The notes beneath the pieces were generated by a model. The model was not told the origin of the DNA, did no database searches, and worked only from the letters and a program-made list of their open reading frames with translations. The translations under genes and the position numbers were made by a program. A stretch of DNA of 34,815 bases from an uncultured Alphaproteobacteria bacterium (GTDB taxonomy: Bacteria; Pseudomonadota; Alphaproteobacteria; HIMB59; GCA-002718135). Location: positions 1 through 34,815 of the forward strand of contig CACFXU010000010.1 of NCBI GenBank assembly GCA_902570155.1. The letters run 5' to 3'. Each line of letters opens with the position of its first letter. The first letter of the stretch is position 1. Shown one piece after another: positions 7,210 to 15,577 of the stretch.

Positions 7210-8211
7210 TTAACTACTGGAAGGCACTTCTTTTAATATGTGATAACTATTATCTTTATGCTGTTTGACTATAGCTGGTAATATTTCTTTATAAGCGTCA
7301 TACAAACTAGTGTTAGCTTTAGGCAACTGATCTTTAATTAAATTGCTCAATTTAGGTAAGTTATAGGATGGTACAGAAGGAAACATATGATGCTCAACAT
7401 GATATTCCATATGCCAATATAAAAAACTAAAAATTGGATTAAATCGTACTGATCTAGTTGTATATCGGTGATCTTTGATATCTTCTGGCAGTCCAAGATG
7501 TTGAGTCATATTAAATATATTAATTATGTTACCCCAGTATCTTGGAAAGAATATTAAAAGTGCAGGAAGTGGATTCATTAGATAAAATGATAAAGCAAAA
7601 GATGTAATCCATAATAAAACATGTATTCTAGAAATGAGACGGCATTTTGATATTTCATTTTCAGGTATGCAATCTCTCATAACAGGTGTCGTATATCCAA
7701 GTGCATGCTTAATTGTTTCAAATTTAAATGAGTTTTTAAAATATATTAGTTCATAAAATGGTACAAAACTAAATAAAAAACTTTTTAAACTTGGGTACTC
7801 ATGAAATAATGCAGCTTCAAAATCATGAGGATCATTTACTGATGATGTATTACTATGATGCCTAAAATGACTCCACGTCCATCTTGTAGGTTCGAAGTCC
7901 GTCATAAAAGAACCTATCTGATAAAAGATTTCATTTAAATATTTTGATTTAAATGCAGTTCTATGACCGCACTCATGCCAAATAGGATTGCTGGAATAAA
8001 AAAGAACTCCGTATAACCATAACCATAATATTGTCCACCATGTTCCCCAGGTTGCAACTGACATATAACCAAAGAAAAATAATAATATGAAATACAAAGT
8101 GACGTGTCGCAATCCTTTAAGATCACTTTTTTTTGATAATTGTTTTAAGTCTTTTTTGCTTATTTCAGCTCTAAACCATTTTTCATCAACATTATCTAAT
8201 TTTTCGTTCAT
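7210..8211 (-). CDS. Membrane fatty-acid-desaturase-family protein (MocD-like), paralogue 2
   Basis: A 333-residue membrane di-iron enzyme. The three histidine boxes are HECGH (79-83), HFRHH (115-119) and HVEHH (271-275), with a further conserved His in MTQHLG (238). Hydrophobic hairpins lie at about 36-75 and 195-235. It aligns along its whole length with the protein at 14448-15461, roughly half the residues identical by eye. The EPTRWTWSHFRHHSNT segment resembles, from memory, proteins annotated as rhizopine catabolism MocD/hydrocarbon oxygenase as well as acyl desaturases. It lies between thuB and thuE on the same strand. The reaction could be lipid desaturation or oxidation/demethylation of a small ligand; the sequence does not decide. 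No ferredoxin or reductase gene is adjacent. Confidence 0.75.
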   Translation of the reverse strand: MNEKLDNVDEKWFRAEISKKDLKQLSKKSDLKGLRHVTLYFILLFFFGYMSVATWGTWWTILWLWLYGVLFYSSNPIWHECGHRTAFKSKYLNEIFYQIGSFMTDFEPTRWTWSHFRHHSNTSSVNDPHDFEAALFHEYPSLKSFLFSFVPFYELIYFKNSFKFETIKHALGYTTPVMRDCIPENEISKCRLISRIHVLLWITSFALSFYLMNPLPALLIFFPRYWGNIINIFNMTQHLGLPEDIKDHRYTTRSVRFNPIFSFLYWHMEYHVEHHMFPSVPSYNLPKLSNLIKDQLPKANTSLYDAYKEILPAIVKQHKDNSYHILKEVPSSS

Positions 8212-8272
8212 GAAGCTATTTATAAAAAAAAGTAAATAAATTTAAAGTTAAATATTCAACTATATTGTCTCA

Positions 8273-9340
8273 TTAAATATCAACCCACTTACCATTTTCA
8301 CTACTTTCATAGCATTTATCAAGTATATTTTGAATTTCAGCTCCTCTATAAAAATCAGGCTCATCATTCTTATTATTTTTTATAGCTTCTATAAATTTCT
8401 CAAAATTAGTTTGAGAAGGCTCACATTGGATCTCTTCCCATTTTAAATTATCTTCTTTACCAGATAATTGTCTTTGAGTGTCCTTAGTAAACATAAACTT
8501 ATTACCTTCAGCTATAGCGTCATCAAATTCAATTTTTACTGCTCCCTTATCGCCAAATATTCTTAATTCTAATCTATTTTTATAACCTGTAGCAAATCTA
8601 GTTGCATTAACAGTCCCAATAGCACCATTTTCAAACTCAACCATAGAAATAAAAGTGTCATTAGCATCTAAAATATAATCTTTAATTTTATCACCTTTAG
8701 ATTTAAATGTTTTTAAATGAGCATTTAATTTTTTTAATTTACCAATTGGAAATGAAGCAAAATCAAATATATGAACGCCAATATCACCTAGAGTTCCCTT
8801 ACTTCCATGCTTAGTAGATAATCTCCACAGCCATTTGTCCTCTTCTTTCCAATTACCCCAGTAATTAGATGTTAACCATGATTGATAATAATTAGCATCC
8901 ATATGAAACACATTTCCAATCTTTCCAGATTTTACTATTTTACATAATTCTTGGTAACCTGATGAATTACGGTAACTAAAATTAACCATATTAATTAAAT
9001 TTTTTCCTTCAAGTGCTTTGCACATTAATTTTGCATCTTCAAAATTTTCTGCAAGAGGTTTTTCGCAAAAAATATGCTTATTTTTTTTTATTGCCTTTAT
9101 TGATATTTCTTTATGAAATGCATCTGGTGTTGTATTTGTAACTGCATCTATTTCATTATTTTCTAGAAGTTCATCAACACTATTGTATCTGTTTTCTATT
9201 TGAAATTTATTACAAAATTCATTTAGTCTATCATCATTAACATCGCATGCAGCTATAACTTCAGAGTCCTTGTGATTTTTAAAAGCAGATGCATGCCTTT
9301 CGGCAATACCACCTGTTCCAACAATAGCAATTTTAATCAT
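8273..9340 (-). CDS. thuB: Gfo/Idh/MocA-family NAD(P) sugar dehydrogenase, ThuB-like
   Basis: A 355-residue cytoplasmic oxidoreductase. The N-terminal Rossmann fold starts IKIAIVGTGGIAERHA. The EKPL lysine motif is at about residue 94, and the catalytic-region motif GDIGVHIFDF at about 182-191, followed by the C-terminal alpha/beta domain. Its ATG overlaps the thuA stop by four bases (ATGA), so it is translationally coupled to thuA. The thuA-thuB pair in Sinorhizobium oxidises trehalose and related disaccharides to 3-keto forms. That role is inferred from the pairing, since members of this family use many sugars and inositols. Confidence 0.75.
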   Translation of the reverse strand: MIKIAIVGTGGIAERHASAFKNHKDSEVIAACDVNDDRLNEFCNKFQIENRYNSVDELLENNEIDAVTNTTPDAFHKEISIKAIKKNKHIFCEKPLAENFEDAKLMCKALEGKNLINMVNFSYRNSSGYQELCKIVKSGKIGNVFHMDANYYQSWLTSNYWGNWKEEDKWLWRLSTKHGSKGTLGDIGVHIFDFASFPIGKLKKLNAHLKTFKSKGDKIKDYILDANDTFISMVEFENGAIGTVNATRFATGYKNRLELRIFGDKGAVKIEFDDAIAEGNKFMFTKDTQRQLSGKEDNLKWEEIQCEPSQTNFEKFIEAIKNNKNDEPDFYRGAEIQNILDKCYESSENGKWVDI

Positions 9341-10122
9341 TTTTTATAAGTATGATCTGTCTGCGGCCCTTTAATTTCAATTGGTTCTACTGGCTCTTTT
9401 CTTTCCATATTATTTATACCTCTGCCAAAGTAATCAATCCATTTACCAGAGGTTTTTTCTGGGCTTACCCAATGAACCGCATTTTTAATTACTCTTTGTA
9501 CATCTTTATTATGATAAACAGGATATGCTTCATGACCAGGTCGGAAATAAAAAATTTTACCATTCCCTCTTTTGTAGCATAAACCAGATCGAAAGACTTC
9601 ACCACCTTCAAACCAACTTACAAATACCGTTTCATCAGGCGCTGGAACCTGAAAGGGTTCCCCATACATTTCAGTCATTTCTATTTCAAAGTATTCATCT
9701 AACCCATCTGCAATTGGATGACCTGGATTGCAGACCCAAATTCTTTCTTTTTCTCCTCTTTCTGCCCAGCGAAGATTAGCTGTTGTTCCCATCATTCTTT
9801 TAAATATTTTAGAATGATGACCTGAATGCAATACTAAAAGTCCCATACCTTCTAATACTCGTTGTTGAATTCTATCTACTATTTTATCTTCAACCAATTT
9901 GTGCGCTTTATGACCCCACCAAATTAAAACATCTGTTTTTTCTAATAACTCTTCTGATAAGCCATGATCTTTTTCTTCAAGTGTTGCAGTGGATATACTA
10001 AGTTCTTTATCTTTTGATAAAAATTCCTTTATGCATTCATGTATACCTTTTGGGTAAATAGATTTAACTTGATCGTTTTCTTTTTCATGAAGAAATTCAT
10101 TCCAGATTACTAAATTTATCAT
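9337..10122 (-). CDS. thuA: ThuA trehalose-utilisation protein
   Basis: A 261-residue protein of the ThuA family, a class-I glutamine-amidotransferase-like fold without the usual catalytic triad. Characteristic segments are VIWNEFLHE, YPKGIHECI, DVLIWWGHKAHKLV, GMGLLVLHSGHHSKIFKRMMGT, EMYGEPFQVP, SWFEGGEVFRSG and FYFRPGHEAYP. These match Sinorhizobium ThuA closely as I remember it, so the family call is firm. ThuA acts with ThuB in catabolism of trehalose, maltose or sucrose through 3-keto derivatives. Here it is coupled to an upstream CUT2 permease (TAATG junction) and a downstream ThuB (ATGA overlap). In Sinorhizobium it follows thuK instead. Confidence 0.9.
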   Translation of the reverse strand: MINLVIWNEFLHEKENDQVKSIYPKGIHECIKEFLSKDKELSISTATLEEKDHGLSEELLEKTDVLIWWGHKAHKLVEDKIVDRIQQRVLEGMGLLVLHSGHHSKIFKRMMGTTANLRWAERGEKERIWVCNPGHPIADGLDEYFEIEMTEMYGEPFQVPAPDETVFVSWFEGGEVFRSGLCYKRGNGKIFYFRPGHEAYPVYHNKDVQRVIKNAVHWVSPEKTSGKWIDYFGRGINNMERKEPVEPIEIKGPQTDHTYKK

Positions 10123-11096
10123 TATCTAACTCTTTCTCCATGAAGACGATGCCCTAATAATGCTAACAATATAATTAAGCCATTAAAAAATTGTCTCCAC
10201 TCTCCACTCCAACCAATGGCAATGATTCCTATTTCCATATAGGCAATTATACCAACGCCAAATACTGCTCCAATAATAGTTCCTAACCCTCCCCAGTAAG
10301 GAGTGCCTCCAACAAAAACAGCTGCTAGTGCAAGCAATAAATAACCAAATCCTTGAGTTGGAAAAAATGTATAAGTAATCATCGTTGTGAAAATTCCACC
10401 AATAGCAGAGCCAATACCTACAAACATGAATGCTTTAATCTTTACGGCATTTACATTAATACCCATCTGTTCTGCACTAACAGAATTATCTCCTACATGC
10501 TGAATATGAATACCAAAAACATGTTTATTAAAAAAATAGTAACAAAAAATTACAAATATTGCTGCCCAAAAAATTTGCATTGGGAAGCCATAAAAATTTC
10601 CAACTAAAAGAGGGTAGATCCAGTGGTTCTCTATTTCCATAATCGTAATGGATCTGCTGTTAGATAATAAGAGAATTACACCTCTCAATAAAAATAATAC
10701 CCCAAGTGACGCAACAAGAGAGGAAAGTCTAAATACAACAATTAATGTTCCAACGAGAGCACCAATAGCTGCTCCAGTAAAAATACCAAGAACTAAACAA
10801 ATAGCCGGATCAACGCCGTTCTTAACTAATAATGCAAAAACATAAGCTGCTACAGCGTATGTAGAGGCAAAGGAAAGATCTATTTCACCAGATGCAACTA
10901 GAAAAACTAATGGTATAGTTAAAAATATCAAAGTTGGCATCATTACAAATACTGATTGATGGAGGTTGGGCCTTATCCAAGCTTCTGGCGCACCTATTAA
11001 AAAAATTACCATTAATAGGACAAAGTATCCAATGCTTCCTAAAGCTCTTCCATTTCTGTGAAAGTAATTACTTAAATATGAATTTTTATTGCTCAT
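10122..11096 (-). CDS. CUT2 sugar ABC transporter permease (RbsC/FrcC-like)
   Basis: A 324-residue inner-membrane permease of the BPD_transp_2 (ribose/fructose/inositol) type. There are about nine to ten hydrophobic segments, beginning at residues 18-36. The conserved GEIDLSFASTYAVAAYVFALL region follows at about 70-90, with GGTPYWGGLGTIIGAVFG towards the C-terminus. Both ends are fused by overlaps: its ATG overlaps the ATPase stop, and its stop overlaps the thuA start (TAATG). The substrate is not evident. CUT2 systems carry ribose, fructose, xylose or inositol, and the ThuAB linkage suggests a hexose- or disaccharide-derived ligand. Confidence 0.85.
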   Translation of the reverse strand: MSNKNSYLSNYFHRNGRALGSIGYFVLLMVIFLIGAPEAWIRPNLHQSVFVMMPTLIFLTIPLVFLVASGEIDLSFASTYAVAAYVFALLVKNGVDPAICLVLGIFTGAAIGALVGTLIVVFRLSSLVASLGVLFLLRGVILLLSNSRSITIMEIENHWIYPLLVGNFYGFPMQIFWAAIFVIFCYYFFNKHVFGIHIQHVGDNSVSAEQMGINVNAVKIKAFMFVGIGSAIGGIFTTMITYTFFPTQGFGYLLLALAAVFVGGTPYWGGLGTIIGAVFGVGIIAYMEIGIIAIGWSGEWRQFFNGLIILLALLGHRLHGERVR

Positions 11097-11842
11097 TAGT
11101 GCGCCCCTATAGTATCTCTCATTATTTTCATGAGTTCTTCAGGAGTAGATATGTCATTCTTATTGAGTTGATGAACAACTTCTCCTCTATCTAAAATTAC
11201 AAATCTATCAGATATGTCGTATACATGATAAATATTATGACCAATAAATAAAACAGATCTATTTGATTTTTTTACATTTAAGACAAAATCAAAAACTTTC
11301 TGTGTTTCATTAAGAGATAAGTTATTTGTCGGCTCATCAAGAACAATTAATTCTGCTTTATTATAAATTGCTCTTGCAATTGCTACGCCTTGTCTTTCAC
11401 CTCCGGATAAATTTCCAACTGGAGATTCAGCATTAATTAATTTTGATGTAAAACCTATTTCTCTTATTAATCTATTTGCTTCAAAAATTTGTTCTTTTTC
11501 TTTTATAAAACCAAATGGATATCGAAGTTCCTTACCCATAAAAATATTTTTAACTATCGATTGTTGTGGAGTTAAAGCTCTATCTTGAAAAACAGTTTCT
11601 ATACCAGACTCTCTAGCCTTGAGTGCATTCCAAGCGTTTACTTTTTTTCCTCTTATAAGTATATCACCTTCGTCAGGACTATAAACGCCTACTAGTGTTT
11701 TAATTAATGTTGATTTACCAGCGCCATTATCGCCAATTAAACCTACCACTTCCCCCCTGGTTACTTTTAATGATGCTTTGTTTAGAGCAGTAATACCGCC
11801 AAATCTTTTTGTAACATTATCTAATTCAATGATATTTTCCAT
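11096..11842 (-). CDS. CUT2 sugar ABC transporter ATPase, single-domain (FrcA-like)
   Basis: A 248-residue ATPase with one nucleotide-binding domain: Walker A GDNGAGKST (about 38-46), Q-loop TVFQDRALTPQQSI, signature NLSGGERQGVAIARA, Walker B LIVLDEPTNNLS and the switch histidine in IGHN. Typical CUT2 ATPases such as RbsA have two fused domains and about 500 residues. This half-length form matches the FrcA pattern of rhizobial fructose transporters, so it presumably works as a homodimer. It lies between the binding-protein gene, with a hairpin in the 47-base spacer, and the permease, with overlapping start. Confidence 0.88.
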   Translation of the reverse strand: MENIIELDNVTKRFGGITALNKASLKVTRGEVVGLIGDNGAGKSTLIKTLVGVYSPDEGDILIRGKKVNAWNALKARESGIETVFQDRALTPQQSIVKNIFMGKELRYPFGFIKEKEQIFEANRLIREIGFTSKLINAESPVGNLSGGERQGVAIARAIYNKAELIVLDEPTNNLSLNETQKVFDFVLNVKKSNRSVLFIGHNIYHVYDISDRFVILDRGEVVHQLNKNDISTPEELMKIMRDTIGAH

Positions 11843-11853
11843 AAATTTTGAAA

Positions 11854-11879
11854 TGCTAACCCATTAAAATGGGTTAGCA
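11854..11879 (-). other. Perfect 10-bp hairpin after the CUT2 binding-protein gene
   Basis: TGCTAACCCA - TTAAAA - TGGGTTAGCA, beginning ten bases past the binding-protein stop and before the ATPase gene. Size and place match the hairpins at 5756-5780 and 30743-30767 although the sequences are unrelated. It is probably an mRNA stabiliser or partial attenuator giving more binding protein than ATPase. Confidence 0.65.
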
Positions 11880-11889
11880 ATATATTTAC

Positions 11890-12885
11890 CTATCTTAAGC
11901 CTGCATCAGCAAGAGCTTTAACAGCTTGATAATTATTTGTATCAACAAATCCTGCACCAGTATCTTGATTTATTGCACCAGTACCAAGTACAGCTGTTTG
12001 ACAAAGTGATAATACTGGAAGATACCCTTGAAGGAAAGGTTGTTGATCAGATGTTAGATGAACATATCCTTTTTCAAACGCCGACATAATTTGCGGACTT
12101 GTATCAAATCCAATTTGAAGTAATTCTCCTGGTCCATAACCAGCAGCTTTAGCAATACCTTCTGCAACATTCATTACATCACTTCCAGAGTGAACAATTA
12201 CTTTTGTTTCAGGATTGGCATTTAATGCTGCTGAGAAAACCGGAATAGTCATATTAGGGTCGGAAGCATAAGCTGGCTGTCCATCAAGAACAGTAACTGT
12301 CATTCCGTGTTCTTCAAATATGATTCTTGCACCATCTTCTCTTTGAGCTCTAGCGTAATCTCCAATAGGAACCATTACTATAGCGTGATCTCCAGCTTTG
12401 AAACCAAATTGCCTAATTGCTTCTCTTGCAAGAGCTTTACCTTGAGTTGCTAAATTTGCTCCTACGTATCCACCACCAAATTTTGCTCTTACACCTGATG
12501 GATCAACGTTTTGATAGGTCATTAGAATACCTTTTTCGGCAGCTTGTTTTGCTAAAGGCATTAGAGCTTCATCTCCCGGATGTCCCATCATTGCAATAGC
12601 ATCTACTCCAAGTCCAACTGATTCTCTAAGTTGACGGACCATTTTTTCAAAATCCCATTCTGAGTAAATAATTTCAGCATCTGCGCCCGTATCCCTAATT
12701 GCATTCATTGCTCCTGCTGCAACTATTCCAGCAAAGCCACCAGCCTCAGGACCGCCAGCATAGAAATGCATTTTTACGTCTGAGCACCATTTATCACCAA
12801 GATCTTGTCCAGTTGGAGCTGCGTATGCATGCATCGAAACTGGAAGAAGAAATACTGTGATTATAAATAATTTAATAAATTTCAT
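11890..12885 (-). CDS. Periplasmic sugar-binding protein, CUT2 (ribose/fructose/inositol type)
   Basis: A 331-residue Peripla_BP_4 binding protein. I place the start at 12885 (MKFIKLF). The frame also has an ATG at 12897, but that ATG overlaps the Shine-Dalgarno (ATGGGAGGAATT-ATG), so the longer form would have no ribosome-binding site. Signal peptide: MKFIKLFIITVFLLPVSMHAYA, cleaved before APTGQD. The mature domain has the FYAGGPEAGGF ligand region, the IAMMGHPGDEA segment and the FDTSPQIMSAF hinge part. Two Cys are present (in DKWCSD and SLCQTA). A TATAAT lies at 12952-12947 upstream. The ligand is unknown; MocB, RbsB and FrcB are relatives. Confidence 0.85.
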   Translation of the reverse strand: MKFIKLFIITVFLLPVSMHAYAAPTGQDLGDKWCSDVKMHFYAGGPEAGGFAGIVAAGAMNAIRDTGADAEIIYSEWDFEKMVRQLRESVGLGVDAIAMMGHPGDEALMPLAKQAAEKGILMTYQNVDPSGVRAKFGGGYVGANLATQGKALAREAIRQFGFKAGDHAIVMVPIGDYARAQREDGARIIFEEHGMTVTVLDGQPAYASDPNMTIPVFSAALNANPETKVIVHSGSDVMNVAEGIAKAAGYGPGELLQIGFDTSPQIMSAFEKGYVHLTSDQQPFLQGYLPVLSLCQTAVLGTGAINQDTGAGFVDTNNYQAVKALADAGLR

Positions 12886-12964
12886 AATTCCTCCCATGAA
12901 TTAAATAAAAAATAATAATAATTAATATTAATAAAGTTTAACTAAAATTATATGTGAATGTCAA

Positions 12965-14401
12965 CTAGTAGAGTCTTTTACTAATTCTTTTAGTTTGACC
13001 ATGGCTATATACACCATCAACTCCGCCGTCTCTTCCGTATCCTGATCTTTTGTAACCTCCTCCAGGTAGGTTGGTTCCATCAACAGCCCAGTCATTATGC
13101 CATATAATTCCGGCTTGAATTCTATCAGCTGTCCATCTCGCTTTTTGATCATCTGCAGTAAATACACCCGAAGCTAGACCATATTTCGTTGAGTTTGCTA
13201 TACTTATTGCTTCTTCTTCATCTTCAAAATCAAATATTGATGTAACTGGACCAAATATTTCTTCTTGTGCAATTGTTGCATCAATTTTTACATTGTCAAA
13301 AATCGTTGGTTTGTAGAAATTACCATCTTCTCTTTCAGCCTTTTCTCCACCTATGGCTATAGTTGCTCCTGATTGTACTCCAGATTTTACATAATTTGAG
13401 ACTCTTTGCATTTGATCTTTTGAAATAAGTGGTGTTACCTGAGTATCTTTTTCATCACCTGCACCAACTTTTAATTTTTGAGTTTTTGCCACTAGCTTTG
13501 TCATATACTCATCTTTAATTTTTGGATGCAGTAATACTCTAGACATCGCTACACAAATTTGACCAGCATTAGGTTTAAAAACTCCTCTTAAAGTACTGTC
13601 TACAGCTTTATCAATATCGGCATCAGGATAGATTATAGCTGCAGACTTTCCGCCTAATTCAAAATGAGTAGGAATAATTCTATCTGCTGTTTCTTTTAGA
13701 ATTTCAGATGCAACTTCAGGCGATCCTGTAAAAACAATATAATCACTTCCAGGATGTTGAACTAGTTTTCGACCAGTTGTTTCACCATAACCATGGACAA
13801 TATTTATAATTCCATCTGGCACGCCTACATCTTTAAAAATTTGACCATAAAAATTAGATGATATGGGACACAATTCAGGAGGTTTGATAACTATTGTATT
13901 TCCAACAATCCAGTTTTGCGCAACCATACCTGAAAAAATAGAAACAGGATAGTTCCACGGAACAATTTGAAGAGCTACTCCAAAAGGTTCAAGTACAACA
14001 TAATTTAAAGTATCATGTCCAGAAGGTATAAGTTTATTTTCTATTTTATCTGTTAGCCCAGCATAAAAATCAAAAGTATCGGCAGCACCTTTGAATTCAT
14101 CAATACATTGTTTAATCGTTTTGCCATTTTCTTGGCTAAGGAGTTTTCCTCCTTCTTCTTTGCGCTCTCTTAATTTTTGAGCAATAGCTCTCATCATATT
14201 CGATTTATCTTTTGCATCCATGTCTACTAAAATTCTTTTATCGAATGCTCTTTTTGCAGCTTTGAAAGCTAAATCTATTTCTTCATCTAAGGCTTCATCA
14301 ATATTACCAACAATTTTTTGATTAGCCGGATTTAAAACAGGAATATTTTTCTTTGAGAGTGAATCAATGAATTTACCATCAATAAAATTTCTTAACTCCA
14401 T
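12965..14401 (-). CDS. NAD(P)-dependent aldehyde dehydrogenase
   Basis: A 478-residue cytoplasmic aldehyde dehydrogenase of normal length. Seen: PWNYPVSIFSGM (about 148-159), the cofactor lysine in IKPPE (about 173), VFTGSPEV, the general base Glu248 in FELGGKS, the nucleophile Cys283 in NAGQICVAMS, and EEIFGPV. It oxidises an aldehyde to the acid. The exact substrate cannot be assigned, and the sequence resembles betaine-aldehyde/semialdehyde groups. It sits between the first desaturase-like gene (46-base gap) and the CUT2 binding-protein gene (79-base gap), so it may process an aldehyde produced in this sugar pathway (inference). Confidence 0.9.
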   Translation of the reverse strand: MELRNFIDGKFIDSLSKKNIPVLNPANQKIVGNIDEALDEEIDLAFKAAKRAFDKRILVDMDAKDKSNMMRAIAQKLRERKEEGGKLLSQENGKTIKQCIDEFKGAADTFDFYAGLTDKIENKLIPSGHDTLNYVVLEPFGVALQIVPWNYPVSIFSGMVAQNWIVGNTIVIKPPELCPISSNFYGQIFKDVGVPDGIINIVHGYGETTGRKLVQHPGSDYIVFTGSPEVASEILKETADRIIPTHFELGGKSAAIIYPDADIDKAVDSTLRGVFKPNAGQICVAMSRVLLHPKIKDEYMTKLVAKTQKLKVGAGDEKDTQVTPLISKDQMQRVSNYVKSGVQSGATIAIGGEKAEREDGNFYKPTIFDNVKIDATIAQEEIFGPVTSIFDFEDEEEAISIANSTKYGLASGVFTADDQKARWTADRIQAGIIWHNDWAVDGTNLPGGGYKRSGYGRDGGVDGVYSHGQTKRISKRLY

Positions 14402-14447
14402 ATAAAGATATAGATAAAACTAAAGCTGAAGATGTGTCAAGTATAGT

Positions 14448-15461
14448 TTAATTATTTGGAACTTGAACAGGAATAAAATAGTCAGGATTTTTAGATTTTT
14501 TTATAACCGCAGGTATTATTTCTTTATATGCAGAATATAATGTTTGTGGTTCTGGCATTTGATCTTTTATTACTTCGTACAATTTTGGAAGGTTATATGA
14601 AGGCACCATAGGAAACATATGATGTTCAATATGGTATTCCATTTTCCAATATATAAAACTAAATATCGGGTTTAATCTTACTGATCTAGTAGAGAGACGA
14701 TGATCTTTCGTGTTTTCCTGTAAACCCATATGTTGAGTTAAACCCCAGATACCATTAAAAGTAGCAAAGAATTTTGGTACCAAAAATAATAATATAGGCA
14801 GTAATGATGCAAAATAAATTGAAATAGCAATTATTGATATCCAAAGTAAAACAAAAATTCTTGAACTATTAATACAATCCTTAATTTTATCTTCAGGAAT
14901 GCAATCTCTCATTACATCAGTTTTAATTCCAAGAGCATGTTGAATAATTTCAACATAAAGTGATTTGTAAATAGTAAAGAAACCAATACCTGGAATAAAA
15001 TTTATCAAAAAACTGAAAAGGGTGTGCTTAGAAAAAATACTTCCGTCTGCTTCATAGTCATGAGGATCAACTGAAGCTGTGTAACTATGATGAAGAGAGT
15101 GACTCCATCTCCATCTTACGGGTTCAAAATTATTCATAAAGCTGGCAATATGGTAAAAGAAATCATTTAGCTTACGTGTTCTAAATGCTGTCCTGTGACC
15201 GCACTCATGCCAAATAGCATCTGCACCTCCCCAAAACATACAGTAAGCTAGGTATATAGGAATAAACCACCAAGTTTGCCAGAAATAAGCTGAAAGTATG
15301 CCTAGTCCAGTTAGAGATAATGTAAATATTATGATATGCTTCCAACCTTCATAATCTGTTCTCTTAGAGAGATTTTTAAGTGTTTTGCGATCTATATTTG
15401 CCCTAAACCACTCATTTGATATGTTATTAATACCTGTTTGTATTTTATTATTATTTGCCAT
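14448..15461 (-). CDS. Membrane fatty-acid-desaturase-family protein (MocD-like), paralogue 1
   Basis: A 337-residue di-iron membrane enzyme with histidine boxes HECGH, HSLHH and HIEHH plus a His in LTQHMG. I place the start at 15461 (MANNNKIQ), preceded by AAAGGA. The frame runs 25 codons further up, but the extra residues do not align with the paralogue at 7210-8211 and would crowd the divergent ugd promoter. Box 2 differs from the paralogue (SLHH against FRHH), so the two copies have diverged around the active site. First gene of the twelve-gene minus-strand series. Function: fatty-acyl desaturation, or MocD-type oxidation of a small molecule. Confidence 0.75.
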   Translation of the reverse strand: MANNNKIQTGINNISNEWFRANIDRKTLKNLSKRTDYEGWKHIIIFTLSLTGLGILSAYFWQTWWFIPIYLAYCMFWGGADAIWHECGHRTAFRTRKLNDFFYHIASFMNNFEPVRWRWSHSLHHSYTASVDPHDYEADGSIFSKHTLFSFLINFIPGIGFFTIYKSLYVEIIQHALGIKTDVMRDCIPEDKIKDCINSSRIFVLLWISIIAISIYFASLLPILLFLVPKFFATFNGIWGLTQHMGLQENTKDHRLSTRSVRLNPIFSFIYWKMEYHIEHHMFPMVPSYNLPKLYEVIKDQMPEPQTLYSAYKEIIPAVIKKSKNPDYFIPVQVPNN

Positions 15462-15577
15462 ATTCCTTTTATAATTAATAAAAAATAAATTATTTTCCAG
15501 TAATTTTCTCAATATTATTTTATAACAAACAAACAATATTTAGTTTATTTAGCAAAATAAAAGAAAAATCTTAAAAA

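Noticed and set aside
12947..12964. TTGACA and TATAAT upstream of the CUT2 binding-protein gene read as a sigma-70 promoter (same pattern at 7127-7142)
   Set aside because: The two boxes are only six (and four) bases apart, so they cannot be a -35/-10 pair. Such strings are common by chance in AT-rich DNA.
7210..15461. Naming this region a rhizopine (moc) operon
   Set aside because: No MocC isomerase-like, MocE ferredoxin or MocF reductase gene is present, and ThuA points to disaccharide rather than inosamine catabolism. The idea is kept only as a hypothesis.
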